DNA of 64,000 nucleotides. It comes from Zingiber officinale. Lineage: Eukaryota; Streptophyta; Magnoliopsida; Zingiberales; Zingiberaceae. The notes under the pieces are model-generated. The model was not told where the DNA came from, made no database searches, and worked only from the letters and a program-made list of their open reading frames with translations. This document shows positions 37,160-49,252 of the stretch, piece after piece (positions within the stretch are counted from its first letter, which is position 1; each line of letters starts with the position of its first letter). The stretch lies in the NCBI RefSeq assembly GCF_018446385.1, contig NC_055996.1, positions 17,781,317 to 17,845,316 of the forward strand, in the 5' to 3' direction. The position numbers and the translations under genes were made by a program.

Positions 37160-38205
37160 AATACTATTTTAAATTAACCAACACCTCAAATCACCGTGAA
37201 ATTTGTATGTCACGTTAGTGTGAACATATATAAATTCAACATTTGTAAGAGGAGGGTGTGACCCATTAATTTTATTATCTTGTCATCCTAACTTTATGAC
37301 AAATAAAATTAATAGTTGGTTTTCCTTTGGTCACACAAAATAATAGCAGTGACTCCGTTGGGGAGGATACTATTGAATGCGTCTAAGTGTATACCGTTAC
37401 TTGATACTTAGTCCATTAAATAAGATTGTGCTCCTTCAGTTGGAGAAGATCACATGCTCCTAAATAATTTCCTATAACTATCCAATAAGGAAGTTTGTTC
37501 TAGTGATCAGCAACAAATACATCCGTTCTGGAGGGAGGCACTCAAAGCCAACACGCAAGCTTGTTGCATCACTTACAAACCAATAATGGAGACCGTGGAA
37601 TTTATTAAAATCTCTCTCCCACTTAGTTATTTGAAAATGAGGATTTTAACCTATGCTAGCATACATCACATGCACATATACATCATAGTAAATAAAAATA
37701 ATAAATATCAAAATTAATTTTTCAACTATTATAACCTTTTCTATCACTGTTCTCCGTGTGCTCCAACCCTAGCTGCTGCTATCTTTAACCATCGCCATCG
37801 GGTCGAGTTGTCGCATCTATCTTGCTTCTTATTCCGCTGCGTCTCTGATCCTCCAATAGCATCATGCCTCGCAAAGATACGATCCATGACAAATATAGAA
37901 TTTTACATATATCGATCCTATATTCCATAAAGGAATGTACATGTATTCTAGATCGAACAAAAATAAAATTCTAAAAATAATACAGCTCCTGCTGTATTTG
38001 ATACATACAATCATGCACACAAAATAATGCCCTTGACATGTCCAAGGGTTCAATCACACACAATATTTATATGTCATAATAGTTGGAGCTTGCAACCAAA
38101 AAGTTAGCACATCCTACTATTATCCTGCCTAAATTATGTATGACATGTGCATAATTAATTTGAAAACCAAAACACACAGAGGCAAACCCTAGCTCTGATA
38201 CCAAT
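37160..38205 (-). other. Untranslated leader of the Copia element
   Basis: About 1 kb between primer site and gag start, matching the leader at 20220-21361. Short open frames carry no known domain. Confidence 0.7.
38192..38203 (-). promoter_or_regulatory. Primer binding site, initiator tRNA-Met
   Basis: TGGTATCAGAGC on the minus strand, two bases downstream of the 5' LTR, complementary to the 3' end of initiator tRNA-Met. Confidence 0.9.
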
Positions 38206-40635
38206 TGTTGGTTAGTCCTAGGAAGGTCGTACCGGTTCCACTGTACAAAAATTTTGTACAAGTGTCGAACCTTTCCTAAATAACCTATTGTGTTATTTAG
38301 AAGTTAAATTAGGAATCACAGATGAAACTTAACATCATTGATTCCAAATTTATCTTATTTGTTCTTGAGGGTTTAGATTTGGATCGCAAGCGGAACTTAA
38401 CACTATGGATCCAAATCCACCTATGTTATTTATTCCATTAAATATTAATTTTCAAAATTTGCTTCCAAGACTGCATGGCGAGGCACATGGCCTTCTTAGG
38501 TATGGGAGCATCCACCACCGCCTAGACAAAGCCTTTTAAGGAAAGTTAATATTTAATTTCCTTAAATAACTCTAGGTTAACCAAAAGAACAATCGAATCA
38601 CAAATTCAAAAAATAAAGAAAACACAAACTCGAAAAATAAATTCGAAAAACTAGATCTAATGCCTCTTGTGTTTGGAAATCTTACAAAGAGAAATAACTA
38701 ACATGATGCGGAAAATAATTGCTAATTATATCTTCTCTTTGTATGCTAATGACCTCGAGATCTTCTGTCGTATTCCACGCCTCGCCTTGGACGTCGTGTG
38801 GGCGACGATCCTCCAAGAAGAACACCACCCAAAAGCTTTCTTCTTCTTCCTCTAAAACCCGGCCACCACCACCACCAAGGAAGAGAGCAAAAGGGAAAAG
38901 AAAAGGGGAGAGGGAGGGCCGGTCACCTAGAGAAACTCCACCAAGAGAATAAGAATTGTTATCTCATGAGGCCTCCTCACCCCTTCTTTTATATTACTTA
39001 CCCAAGGCAAATAAGGAAAGACTTTTTACAAAAGTTAAAATCTTCCTCTTGTTTTTCCTTTTCCCTTTTATTTTTCTCTTTTCTTTCCTCTTGATTGAAT
39101 CAATCACCAAATCATGGATTGGTTTTAATTTTGATTGGCCAGCCCCTAGCTTGGGCACCAAGCAAGGTGGCCGACCACCTCATCAAGGAAAAAGGAAAAA
39201 TAATATTTTTATAAAATTTTATAAACCCTTATAAAATTTTACAAGCTCTCTTCTAATTTCCTAAAGTAGGAGTTAAAAAAGGAAAGTTTTAAAAGTTAAA
39301 ACCATGTTTTAAAATTTAAAACTTCTCTTATAAAATTTCCTTTTTTAACATAGTGTTAGAAAATTTAAATTTTAAAACTTCTCTTCCTTTTTTTTCTTAA
39401 ACCATGAGGATGGTTAATAAAGGAAAGTTTTAAAACTTTTAAACTTTCTTTTAAAACATGTGGCCTAATTCAAATAAGGAAAATTTTTAAATTTAAAATC
39501 TCTTTTTTAAAACTTGTAGTTTTTTACAAAGAGAAGATTTTAAAAATTCAAAACACCCCTCCTTGTTTGAATTATTGTTGTCGGCCCTTACATGCTTGGG
39601 CACCAAGCAAAGGGCCGGCCCTTTAAGAGGAGATGTGACCGGCCATTGCTTGGTCACCAAGCAATGGACCAGTCCCCTTCTTGGACACCAAGATGGGCCT
39701 TTCTTTGGATGGACTTGAGGGTTTAATGAGGCTACGATAGGGACCTAGAGGAGAAATTGGTTTTGGCCTTCCGATGAGCTTGAGTATCCCATGTTCGCCC
39801 CGAACACACAATTCAAGTTCATCGATAATAACTCATTCCAATAGAAAGTCATTATCGCACTACCGCACCAATTCCAAATTACATTATGGGCTCCTTCTTA
39901 TTATGAGTGTGTTAGTCTCCCTGTGTTTAAGATAACGAATGTCCACTAATTAAGTAAGTTACTGACAACTCACTTAATTAATATCTATCTCCGAGAGTAG
40001 TACCACTCAACTTCATTATCATGTCAGACTAAGTCCACCTGCAGGGTTTAACATGACAATCCTTATGAGCTCCTCTTGGAGACATTCTCAACCTAGATAA
40101 CTAGGACACAATTTCCTTCTATAATCAACAACACACACTATAAGTAATATCATTTCCCAACTTATCGGGCCTATTGATTTATCGAACTAAATCTCACCCT
40201 TTGATAAGTCAAAGAAATAAATATTAAATATATGTACTTGTTATTATATTAGGATTAAGAGCACACACTTCCATAATAACTAAAGACTCGTTCTTTTATT
40301 AAGTCAGTATAAAAAGAACTTGCCTTAAATGGTCCTACTCAATACACTTAGAGTGTACTAGTGTAATTTATTAGTCAAGATAAACTAATACCTAATTACA
40401 CTACGACTATTCCAATGGTTTGTTCCTTTCCATCTTAGTCGTGAGCAACTGTTTATAATTTATAAAGAACTGATAACATGATCTTCTGTGTGTGACACCA
40501 CACACCATGTTATCTACTTTATAAATTAATTGAACAACTATATCTAACAAATAAATATAGACATTTGACCAATGTGATTTTTTATTTCAAAAATAAATAT
40601 TTACAAAAGCTAGGCTTTTAGTATACACTCTAACA
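38206..40635 (-). repeat. 5' LTR of the full-length Copia element
   Basis: Partner of 30699-33112, differing by scattered substitutions and small indels. The likely TATA (TATAAAAG, 38986-38993 on the minus strand) lies downstream of the CTTGGGCACCAAG palindromes at about 39155-39690. Confidence 0.93.
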
Positions 40636-40924
40636 CTATCGAAGGTGGAGAAGCCCTACAACACTCTCAGTACAAGAAGAAAGAAAAGGAAGCGAATACA
40701 ATTGAAATCTTACAAGATTTACACTTGAACCCCTAACCCTAGCTTCTTCTTCTTGTCGTAAATCGCCTCTTAACTTGGACGTGCACAAGCACTTACCTCC
40801 AAGAACCTTCAAGAACTGGCGGTGAGAGCTCGGAGAAGTTGCTGTGAAGATCGGAGAAGAATTGTAATTGTAGTCGTGTAAGTCGTTCGAAGAAGAACGC
40901 TCGCCAACGGATATAATCTATGTC

Positions 40925-41215
40925 AACAGTCGAATCCCAATCGATTGAATTGCTCCCAATCGATTGGGGAGGCTTTGGATCGATCGATCGATCGATTCAG
41001 AGCGCCTCTGTGCTCTCTGAAAATCGCCCGAATGGATCAACCGATAGATTCAAGGCTATCGTGTGATTTCCAGCGCTCCAATCGATCACCCGATCGATTG
41101 GAAGCTCCTAATCGATTAAGTGATCGATTGGGAGGCATTCTGTGCGATACTGATTCTTCCCCAATCGATCCACCGATCGATTGGGCATGAGTCAATTGAT
41201 CGATTGGACTCACTC
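40925..41215. repeat. Cluster of CGATCGATTG palindromes in the Sirevirus-like LTR
   Basis: At least nine copies of CAATCGAT/GATCGATTG-type words, mostly as opposed pairs of about 20 bases separated by a few bases, in the U3 part of the 3' LTR. Similar single pairs occur in the interior at 42958-43105. Confidence 0.85.
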
Positions 41216-41454
41216 GTGACTTGCCAAATCACGTCCAAAGTCCCTAAAACCAACATCCGATCAACCATGACTTGTTGGGACATCATGCCTAGCATTCAGT
41301 CACCCTCGACCTGCTAGGACTTCCTCACCAAGTGTTCGGTCAATCTCTTTGATCCACTTGGACTTTTCTCCTCGTGTCAAGTATTCGGTCAACCCTTTGA
41401 CCTACTTGGACTTCTCAATACCAGGTGTCCGGTCAACCTTGACCCACCTGGATT

Positions 41455-41880
41455 TCCACGTGCCTGGCTTCACTCACCAGGATTTTCCTTCTAGATAGCT
41501 TCAATTACTAGGACTTCCCATCTGTCTGGCTTTACTCACCAGGACTTTCACCTTCTGCCTAGCTTCACTCACTAGGACTTCCCATCTGCTTAGCTTCACT
41601 CACCAGGACTTTCACCTACCTTCACTCACTAGGATTTCCCATTTGCCTGGCTTCACTCACCAGGACTTTCACCTAACTTCACTCACTAGAATTTTCATAC
41701 TGCCTAGCTTCACTCACTTGGTCTTTCACCTGGCTTCACTCACCAGGATTTCCCAACTGCTTGGCTTCACTCACCAGGACTTCTCCTCTACCTAGATTCA
41801 CTCACTAAGTCTTTCACCTGGCTTCACTCACCAGGATTTTCCAACTATCTGGCTTCACTCACCAGTACTTCTCAGTCAAG
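41455..41880. repeat. CTTCACTCACCAGGACTT minisatellite, left LTR
   Basis: About a dozen irregular units of roughly 30-45 bases built on GGCTTCACTCACCAGGACTT and the paired form AGCTTCACTCACTAGGACTT. Spacing is uneven and units vary, unlike a CRISPR array. Confidence 0.85.
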
Positions 41881-42116
41881 TATCCAGTCAGTCTTGACCT
41901 ACTTGACTCTTCTTCACATCTAACTGGCCAACCTTGACCAGAGGAGAATTGTACCACCAATCTCCCTAAATGAACGATTGCACCTATAATCTCCATGTAT
42001 TATCAGTCTCCATGTATTGTCAAACATCGAAACTCAAATATCAAGACTCAAGCTTGAGCCTTCTCAAGCTTAGTCAACCAGGTCAACCTTGACCTAGGGA
42101 ATATTGCACCAACAAT

Positions 42117-42859
42117 CTCCCCCTTTTTGATATTTGACAATACCTTTAAATTAGGCTAATCCCATATCCTCAACTTCCTTCATGCCAAGGCATGAATGAG
42201 GGTTTCCTTCATTCTCCCCCTTTTCTAGAGGGCAAACTCCCTCTTTAGGTAATGAAGGCCTAACTTAAACCCTCAATTCTCCCCCTATTGACAGACATCA
42301 AAAAGAACTCTCCCCCTGAAGAGTTACTCACCGTTGTTCACAACTTCACTCGTTGTGTTCAATACGATAATGAAGGTCTCATACCCTTCATTATCTCCAA
42401 TGCTCACCCTTGAGCATTAACCAATTTAACAATGAAGGTCTCATACCCTTCACTATATTAAATGCTCACCCTGGAGCATTACTCGACGTTATGATGCTCA
42501 TCCTAGAGCATCCATAACCCCCCCCCCCCACACACACACACACACAATGAAGATAAATACTCTCCATTGTTCTTCAACTGTCAACCTTGAGCATTGTCTT
42601 TCTAAACGAAGGTTTAACCACCTTCAATGGTGTCGAAAAATAAATTCCATGTCCTTAAAGAGTAACTCCCCCTAAAGACATGCACGTAACTTCTGTCATT
42701 GCACCAACAATGACTTGGAATCCCTAAATCTTTAGAAAACCTAAAATTTAGAAGTTTTGAGGTTTAAAAATTTAATAATGAAACCAAACCTCAACCTAAA
42801 CTTCTACTTAGTCTTCCTTAACTAATCCAATCTTGTTTTCATCATGAAAACTCCCCCTA
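42117..42859 (-). promoter_or_regulatory. Multiple polypurine motifs of the Sirevirus-like element
   Basis: On the minus strand AGGGGGAG occurs at 42851-42859, 42666-42674, 42309-42317, 42279-42287, 42214-42222 and, adjoining the 3' LTR, 42117-42125. The last is the likely primer for plus-strand synthesis. Repeated motifs like this are a known Sirevirus trait. Confidence 0.8.
42517..42547. repeat. C-run and CA microsatellite
   Basis: A run of about ten C followed by about nine CA units in the non-coding interior of the Sirevirus-like element. Confidence 0.95.
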
Positions 42860-44379
42860 AATGTAAACAAATATGTTTTGAGGGGTTAGGAATAGTTACC
42901 TAGACTCAACATGGTCTAAAATGCTGAAAACAGGCTTTCCCAGCCAAAATCAGCACTTCAATCGATCAATGGATCGATTGAAGTAGTGTGGATTGATCGG
43001 TGGATCGATCCAGCGAGTTTTTGCTTGCGAGAAAACCCCTCTCAATCGATCGCCCGATCGATTGAGGCACTTCAATCGATCGGGTGATCGATTGAAGGCC
43101 TGAAAATCTGAAATTCAATTTCAATGATTTTCAGAAACTCCCCAAAAATTCTACAAAATTCTAAAAATCATGAAAATTCGTATAGACATTACTTCGGGTA
43201 TACACTATCAAGGAAAAATAGTTTCCTATGAAAATGCTTCCTATTTTCAAAGATTGACACAAACTTGAAAATTTGTAAAAATTTAGTGTTTTCTTCAAGT
43301 TTGTGTCTAACTTTTCAATGATGATTACTATCAAAAGATAGTATTCACCAAGGTTTTCCAAAGTGTATTTGAAATTATTTTCAAAATAAATATCCAACTA
43401 TATTCTTTGGGCTTAATGCACATGACTTGTACATTAACTTTTCCAATGATTGGAAAATACATAATTATGTGTTTTGATGAACCTAAAACTCAACTAGATG
43501 CACTAAATCAACATCTTAAGTTTCGTTCATCGTCCTAACATCTTACTTGTATTTAATGTGCACTAAAACATATACAAGTCACCTTATAAGTCTTTGTGAG
43601 ATGTAAAATTTGGTTTTTCCCTAAACTAGGGATCATGCATTTCTATCTATGCATTTTAAGAATTTTGAACATCCACCAAGGATGTTACTTGTTAATAAAT
43701 GTCATTTATCCTTAATTGCAAGAAATTAAAAAGTGATGCATGATGAGTTATGGCATACATCAAAATAAATAATTTTCAAAAGAAAATTCACTAGAATTAC
43801 ATGATGTATGAATGACATGAGATGATATTTTTATGTTTTTCATAATAAAGCATGAATGCAAAAATGATGTCATGCATGTGATGGGCAAACAAAGCGTGGT
43901 AGTTTAGCTTAAATAAAGTACCTAGATTATCTATCTAAGTGTCCTTAAATCCTTAGCTAAACCTAAAATTAACCTACATTGCCACTATTTTCTTAAGAAA
44001 ATGTCCAAGCCCAACTTGACGTTTCTTTTACTCTTAATTTGTTGTGCCAATTAAAATTACCCATAATTCCTCAAATTTTGGCACATTTTACTATTCCAAA
44101 GAGTAAATACTTTAAATTAAGGCTTAGATTTACCTTTAAATCCCTAAGAAAATACCAAAACCCCCCACTTGGTATTTATTATGTTTTCCCAATTTGTGTC
44201 AATTTAAAATAAAATAAAAAATTTCAAATTATGGCACATATTACTCTTTTTAAAGAGTAAATGAAAATCCACTTCATTTTCAAAGGTTAATAATAACCTT
44301 GAAAATGCTCTTTGAGTGTCAACTTCATCAAGGTTGAATTAACTATTCTTCCAATTAGAGTTGATACTCTCTAACCCAT
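42860..44379 (-). other. Non-coding AT-rich interior of the Sirevirus-like element
   Basis: About 1.5 kb between gag and the polypurine cluster where pol or an envelope-like gene would be expected. No protease, integrase, reverse transcriptase or RNase H motif was found in any frame. Confidence 0.6.
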
Positions 44380-46130
44380 CTAAGGAGTAGAGAAAATGCT
44401 CCTAGGAACCCAAAACTTATTGGTGCTCCTTGGATGCTCTAGGTACTCACAAGGGATAACTTCCCTAGATACCTTCCTAATGACCTTGTTAGGCTTCTTA
44501 GAAGCCTTTGTCACCTTTTCTAGGTCAATTCTAGCTTCCTTTGTGACCTTCTCAGTGACTTTCTTAGACCTCTTAGAAGTCTTAGTCACATTTGTTGTTG
44601 TAAAGGTACTCCTAAGGATAACTTCCCTTGTATCCTTGACTTGACCACTAGACCTAGGGTTGGTTTTATAACTATATGGAACCCTATGATAAGAAGACAC
44701 ATCCTTCTTGGTTTTAGGTTTGTATCCCAAACCCCTATGACCATTGGATGACCCTTGTTGTTTTCCTAAACCTAGTTTATGATTCTTGGACCCTTGTGTT
44801 TCATTTGTGATTCTTCTAAGGGTCATCTCCAGTTTATCAAGTCTTGACCTCAAGACTTGATTTTCTCTCCATAACACCTCAACCTTAGATTTTTCACTAA
44901 CACCTTGATTTTTCTTTTTCTTAGGCAAATACTTAGAATCCTTAGAGTTATTGTCTAAATTATTTTCTACCCTTCTAACCTTAGGTTGAGTGGTTTTAAC
45001 ATGATAGGCTACATAATTCTCCTTAATTTTATCATGCTTCCTATTTTTATGGTAAATAGCATTAAAATGAAATAAACTAGAATTAGCATGCTTTTTACCA
45101 TAATTCAAGGGGATAGACTCAATAAATGATACCTTGGGTTTTACCTTGGAAGCTCCCCCTTGACTTGTGCTTCCTTCTTTAGCTTTGACCGTTTTCTTCC
45201 CCTTCAGACATTGACTCCGATAATGTCCTTTTTGTTGACACAAGAAGCACATAATGTGCTCCTTGCCTTCTTTGTTGTGGAGGTGGTCTCTTTGGGCTTC
45301 TCCTTGCCCTTAGGTGCCACTTGACCTTTCTTCTTGGCTAATTTTGGGCACTTGCTCTTATAATGCCCATGTTCCCTACACTTAAAGCATATAATATTAT
45401 TTTTATTTTTAATTGAAATATTTTTACCTTCGCATGTAGGGATGACACTTGATCCTCCATTTGACGATGTCTCTTAATTTTTGGAGCATGCATCATCTTC
45501 TTCTCCATTTGATCCGGATGTAGAAGCTTATCCTTCTTCTTGATCCGATATCAATGAAGGTCTCTCCCCCTCAATCCTAGAGGTGGAGGCTTCTTCATCT
45601 TCATCTTGTACATGGAACAAGGAATATGCTCCTTCCTTGCTCTTTTCATTGCATTCCTTTGAAGATGAGGCTTCTTGGACTTCCTCTTTGGAATTTGAGC
45701 ATATCTCAACTTTGGAGTCCTCTTGCTCTTGACTTTGATCAACTGAGTCGCCCTCTTTGGATTCTTCTTGATTTGGTACAGTGGAGGGGATCTCATGAAT
45801 CTTCACCAATTTACTCCAAAGCTCCTTGGCATCCTCGAATTCTTTAATTTGAGCCAAAATATTGCTTGACAATAAATTGAACAATAGCTTGGTCACTTTG
45901 TCATTTGCCTCGCTCCTTTGAATTTGCTCTTGGCTCCATTTGCACTTCTTGAGGATCTTGTCTTTTGAATTTCTTGGAGCTTCGAAGCCTTCCATTAGAG
46001 CAAATCATTGCTCTATCTCCATTATCAAGAAATTTTTTATTCTTGATTTCCAAGAATCGAAGCTCGTTATAGTGAATGATGGAGGCACCCTCGTATCGAA
46101 TCTGAGTCCATCTCGGAATTCCATCTTGAA
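44380..46130 (-). pseudogene. Sirevirus-like gag with two zinc knuckles
   Basis: From M at about 46127 (MEFRDGLRFD) the frame reads FTITSFDSWKSRIKNFL, meets a TGA at 46005-46007, and goes on in the same frame as MEGFEAPRNSKDKILKKCKW, LLFNLLSSNILAQIKEFEDA and KELWSKLVKIHE. A Ser/Glu-rich stretch follows, with a stop at 45528. A first CX2CX4HX4C knuckle (C-FK-C-REHG-H-YKSK-C) lies at 45349-45390. After a frame change a second (C-FL-C-QQKG-H-YRSQ-C) lies at about 45210-45250, followed by a basic region with a short coiled coil and the KFWVPRS tail near 44400. No pol follows. The capsid core looks shorter than usual between KIHE and the acidic part. Confidence 0.82.
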
Positions 46131-46234
46131 GTTGAGTCTTTTGATGAAGTCTTCGACTTTTAAATTTGCTTCAACTTCTTCACCCTCTAGCCTTGTTGCC
46201 CCTTCCGGAGATGATTCCGGTGAAGAGCGACCTC

Positions 46235-46246
46235 GCTCTGATACCA
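46235..46246 (-). promoter_or_regulatory. Primer binding site, initiator tRNA-Met
   Basis: TGGTATCAGAGC on the minus strand, two bases after the 5' LTR end. Confidence 0.9.
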
Positions 46247-46248
46247 CT

Positions 46249-48050
46249 TGTTAAGGTCGAAATGTGCTAGAGGGGGGGAGGTGAATAGCTCGTCGTGCGC
46301 TTATTGTCTTGCTTCTTGGTGATGATAGGCAGCGGAAATTACAAGAAACAAAAATACAACGCTAATACAAAGGATTTACTTGGTATCCACCTCAAGAAGA
46401 GGTGACTAATCTAAGGATTCACACACGACACATACTCTCCACTATGAAAACACTCCTTTACAGTAACTACCGAAGGCGGGGAAGCCCTACAACATTCTCA
46501 GTACAAGAATAAAGAAAGTGAAGCAAATACAATTAAAATCTTACAAGATTTACACTTGAAACCCTAACCTTAGCTTCTTCTTCTTGTCGTAAATCGCCTC
46601 TTGACTTGGATGTGCACAAGCACTTGCCTCCAAGAACTTTCAAGAACTAGCAGTGAGAGCTCGGAGAAGTTGCTGTGAAGATCGAAGAAGAATCGCAATT
46701 GTAGACGTGTAAGCCGTTCGAAGAAGAACGCTCACCAACGGATATAATCTGCGTCAACGGTCGGATCTCAATCGATTGAATTACTCCCAATCGATTGGGG
46801 ACGCTTTGGATCAATCGGTCGATCGATCCAGAGCGCCTCTGTACTCTCAAAAAATTGGCTGAATCGATCAACCGATCGATTCAAGGCTATCGTGTGATTT
46901 CTAGCGCTCCAATCGATCACCCGATCGATTGGAGGCTCCCAATTGATCAAGTGATCGATTGGGAGGTGTTCTGTGCGACGCCAATTCTTCCTTAATCGAT
47001 CCACCGATCGATTGGGAAGAGTTTTTGTCGCGGGACTCACCCAATCGATCAACCGATCGATTGGGCATGAGTCAATCGATCGGTTGATCGATTGGACTGA
47101 CTCGTGACTTGCCAAATCATGTCCAAAGTCCCTAAAACTAACATCCGGTCAACCATGACCTGTTGGGACATCATGCCTAGCATCCGGTCACCCTCGACCT
47201 ACTAGAACTTCCTCACCAAGTGTCCGATCAATCCCTTTGACCCATGTGGACTTTTCTCCTCATGTCAAGTATCCGGTCAACCCTTTGACCTACTTGGACT
47301 TCTCAATACCAAGTGTCCGGTCAACCTTGACCCACCTAGATTTCCACGTGCCCGGCTTCACTCACCAGGACTTCCCTTCTGCCTAGCTTCAATTACTAGG
47401 ACTTCTCATCTGCCTGACTTCACTCACCAGGACTTTCACCTTCTGCCTAGCTTCACTCACTAGGACTTCCCATCTGCCTGGCTTCACTCACCAGGACTTT
47501 CACCTAGCTTCACTCACTAGGGTTTCCCATCTTCTTGGCTTCATTTATCAGGACTTTCACCTAGCTTCACCCATTAGGGTTTCCCATCTGCTTGGCTTCA
47601 CTCACCAGAACTTTCACCTAACTTCACTCACTAGGATTTTCATACTGCCTAGCTTCACTCACTTAGTCTTTCACCTGGCTTCACTCACCAGGATTTCCCA
47701 ACTGCCTGGCTTCACTCACCAAGACTTCTCCTCTGCCTAGCTTCACTCACTAGGTCTTTCACCTGGCTTCACTCACCAGGATTTTCCAATTGTCTGGCTT
47801 CACTCACTAGGACTTCTCAGTCAAGTATCCAGTCAGTCTTGACCTACTTGACTCTTCTTCACATCTAACTGGCCAACCTTGACCAGAGGAGAATTGTACC
47901 AACAATCTCCCCAAATAAACGATTGCATCTGTAATATCCATGTATTATTAGTCTCCATGTATTGTCAAACATCGAAACCCAAATATCAAGACTCAAGCTT
48001 GAGCTTTCTCAAGCTTAGTCAATCTTGACCTAGGGAATATTGCACCAACA
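46249..48050 (-). repeat. 5' LTR of the Sirevirus-like element
   Basis: 1802 bases, uninterrupted. It holds GATCGATT palindrome pairs (46765-47100) and the CTTCACTCACCAGG minisatellite (about 47345-47815). It serves as the natural empty site for the Copia insertion in the other LTR. Confidence 0.92.
47345..47815. repeat. CTTCACTCACCAGGACTT minisatellite, right LTR
   Basis: Partner of 41455-41880 with a slightly greater number of units, so unit number has changed since insertion. Confidence 0.85.
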
Positions 48051-48779
48051 TGTATAAGGTCAACACATTAAGATGTAGAGTTTTGTTCACTATGTAGAAG
48101 AGATACTCTAGTTTATTTAACTGGAGACCCTGTGACAGAGGATATCCCTTTCTTTTTAGAATATCATCTTTAAAACGGAGGGTAATTTCCTACAAGGGAA
48201 GTTAATTAGAGTTTAGAGGGTTTCTCCCAAATTAATGTTAGGAAGTGATTTGTGTAATCTAGAGATTGTATGACTAGGGGACCCTGTGACAGAGGGTATC
48301 CCTTTAACCAGACTTTCTAGGTTATCTTTTCTACTTAATTGCATTAATCTACCTTTAAGAAGTAAATTGATTAACTCTAGAGATTGTATGACCGACGACC
48401 TTAGGGTGTCCCTTTAACCTGACTTTCTAGAGTCGTTTCATTGCTTAATAACGTTAGAACTCGAAAAAACTCTCTGATACAACCTACGTGGAGTTGTGTT
48501 AGACTTTAGTTAGAAGCCCTACAAAAATGTAAGCATGCAGTTAGGTAGATGAACAATACATAGACATTAATCAACATCATAATGAAACTGAAATCCTAGA
48601 ATTTATCATCCTTCATTCACTCTCTCTCTCTCTCTCTCTTTCCTTCTCTTTCTCTTTTAAGCGTTCATGAGCCAACATTCGATTGTCTAGATAATTCACC
48701 GTATGAAATTAATTAGTGTTTAATCAACAGTTCTTGTGGGATCGATATTTTTATTACTTGACGACAACCATACAAGTTG

Positions 48780-49252
48780 GTTGGATCGAACAATGATATT
48801 AATGTACTTGAGTCTTCTCATCTTTTTGCTAATATTGCTGAATGTATTACTATTCCTGCACGTTATGTCATTCAAGGAAAATAATACAATATGAGTTACT
48901 ATTTAGCTGATGTTATATACTTAAAATGTTCAATATTTGTTCAAACAATTTATGATCCGCGAGGTAGAAAGAATAAATTATTTGCAATGAAGCAAGAAGC
49001 ATGTAGAAAAGATGTTGAGTGAGTATTTGACGTGCTTCAATCATGCTTTGCAATTATTATAGGACCTTCACATTTTTGGTGGAAAAATACTTTACACGAT
49101 ATAATGGCATCATGCATTATTATGCATAATATGATAACTGAAGATAAACATGATTTAAATGCACCAATTGTGGAACACTTCGAGGCGCCAACTCTAGATG
49201 TTGAGCCAGCAGTAGATGATAGTATTCGATTTAAAGAGTTTCTTGCTTGATA
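48780..49252 (+). pseudogene. PIF/Harbinger transposase, C-terminal half
   Basis: It continues the frame left at 29267: GSNNDINVLESSHLFANIAE (second catalytic Asp in NNDINVL), then YNMSYYLADVIYLKCSIFVQ, KLFAMKQEACRKDVE with the catalytic Glu, VFDVLQSCFAIIIGPSHFWW, and DIMASCIIMHNMITEDKHDL to the stop at 49249. Two or three stops interrupt it. It is the same gene as 28490-29267, now 19.5 kb away. Confidence 0.88.

Larger units (their letters stand above)
30699..40635 (-). mobile_element. Full-length Copia retrotransposon
   Basis: LTRs of 2414 bases (30699-33112) and 2430 bases (38206-40635) bound a 5.1 kb interior. The TSD is CTATC (30694-30698, 40636-40640). On the minus strand an initiator Met primer site (38192-38203) and a leader of about 1 kb are followed by gag, protease, integrase, reverse transcriptase and RNase H in the order that defines Copia. 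A polypurine tract AAGTGGGAGAT (33113-33123) precedes the 3' LTR. Stops and frameshifts break the polyprotein in at least four places, and the reverse transcriptase active site is altered. It cannot move now. It lies in the 3' LTR of the Sirevirus-like element. Confidence 0.95.
30477..42114 (-). repeat. 3' LTR of the Sirevirus-like element, split
   Basis: The parts are 30477-30698 and 40641-42114, interrupted by the Copia element and its duplicated CTATC. It matches the 5' LTR at 46249-48050 from TGTTAGGGTCGAAATG to TATTGCACCAACA. The uninterrupted partner reads GTAACTACCGAAGGCGGGG where this copy reads GTAACTATC/element/CTATCGAAGGTGGAG. Confidence 0.9.
30477..48050 (-). mobile_element. Sirevirus-like gag-only LTR element, itself invaded
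   Basis: On the minus strand the order is 5' LTR 46249-48050, initiator Met primer site 46235-46246, gag about 46130-44380, a non-coding AT-rich stretch, multiple polypurine motifs 42859-42117, and 3' LTR 30477-42114 (split by a Copia element). The 5-bp duplication TGTAT is at 30472-30476 and 48051-48055. Repeated AAGGGGGAG-type motifs before the 3' LTR are the known hallmark of Sireviruses, a Copia lineage. No protease, integrase, reverse transcriptase or RNase H was found in the 4.1 kb interior, so the element must have relied on enzymes from elsewhere. Confidence 0.88.
29268..48774 (+). mobile_element. Solo LTR (probably Ty3/Gypsy) split by later insertions
   Basis: The parts are 29268-30476 and 48051-48774, about 1.93 kb when joined. 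The ends are TGATGTCCG and CCATACA, with flanking GGTTG (29263-29267) and AGTTG (48775-48779), a 5-bp duplication with one change. Removing it puts transposase codons FGL and GSNNDINVL back in one frame. Palindromic CACGGCCGTG/CACGGTCGTG motifs (29675-30040) lie upstream of TATAAAA at 30074-30080. A CT repeat lies at 48619-48640. The GTGGGATCGATATTTTTATTACTTGACGAC-type end resembles Athila/Tat LTRs, so the superfamily call is inference. Plus orientation is inferred from the TATA position. Confidence 0.8.

Noticed and set aside
40925-41215. GATCGATC pairs as site-specific recombination or origin sites
   Set aside because: They recur in both LTRs and the interior of one retroelement family and match the general palindrome pattern of U3 regions; no recombinase or origin context.
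41455-41880. CRISPR-like look of CTTCACTCACCAGG repeats
   Set aside because: Spacing is irregular, units vary and the array lies inside a plant LTR with a second copy in the partner LTR.
45551-45796. Lysine-rich alternative frame on the minus strand
   Set aside because: A shifted frame of the gag acidic stretch; the main gag frame is better supported.
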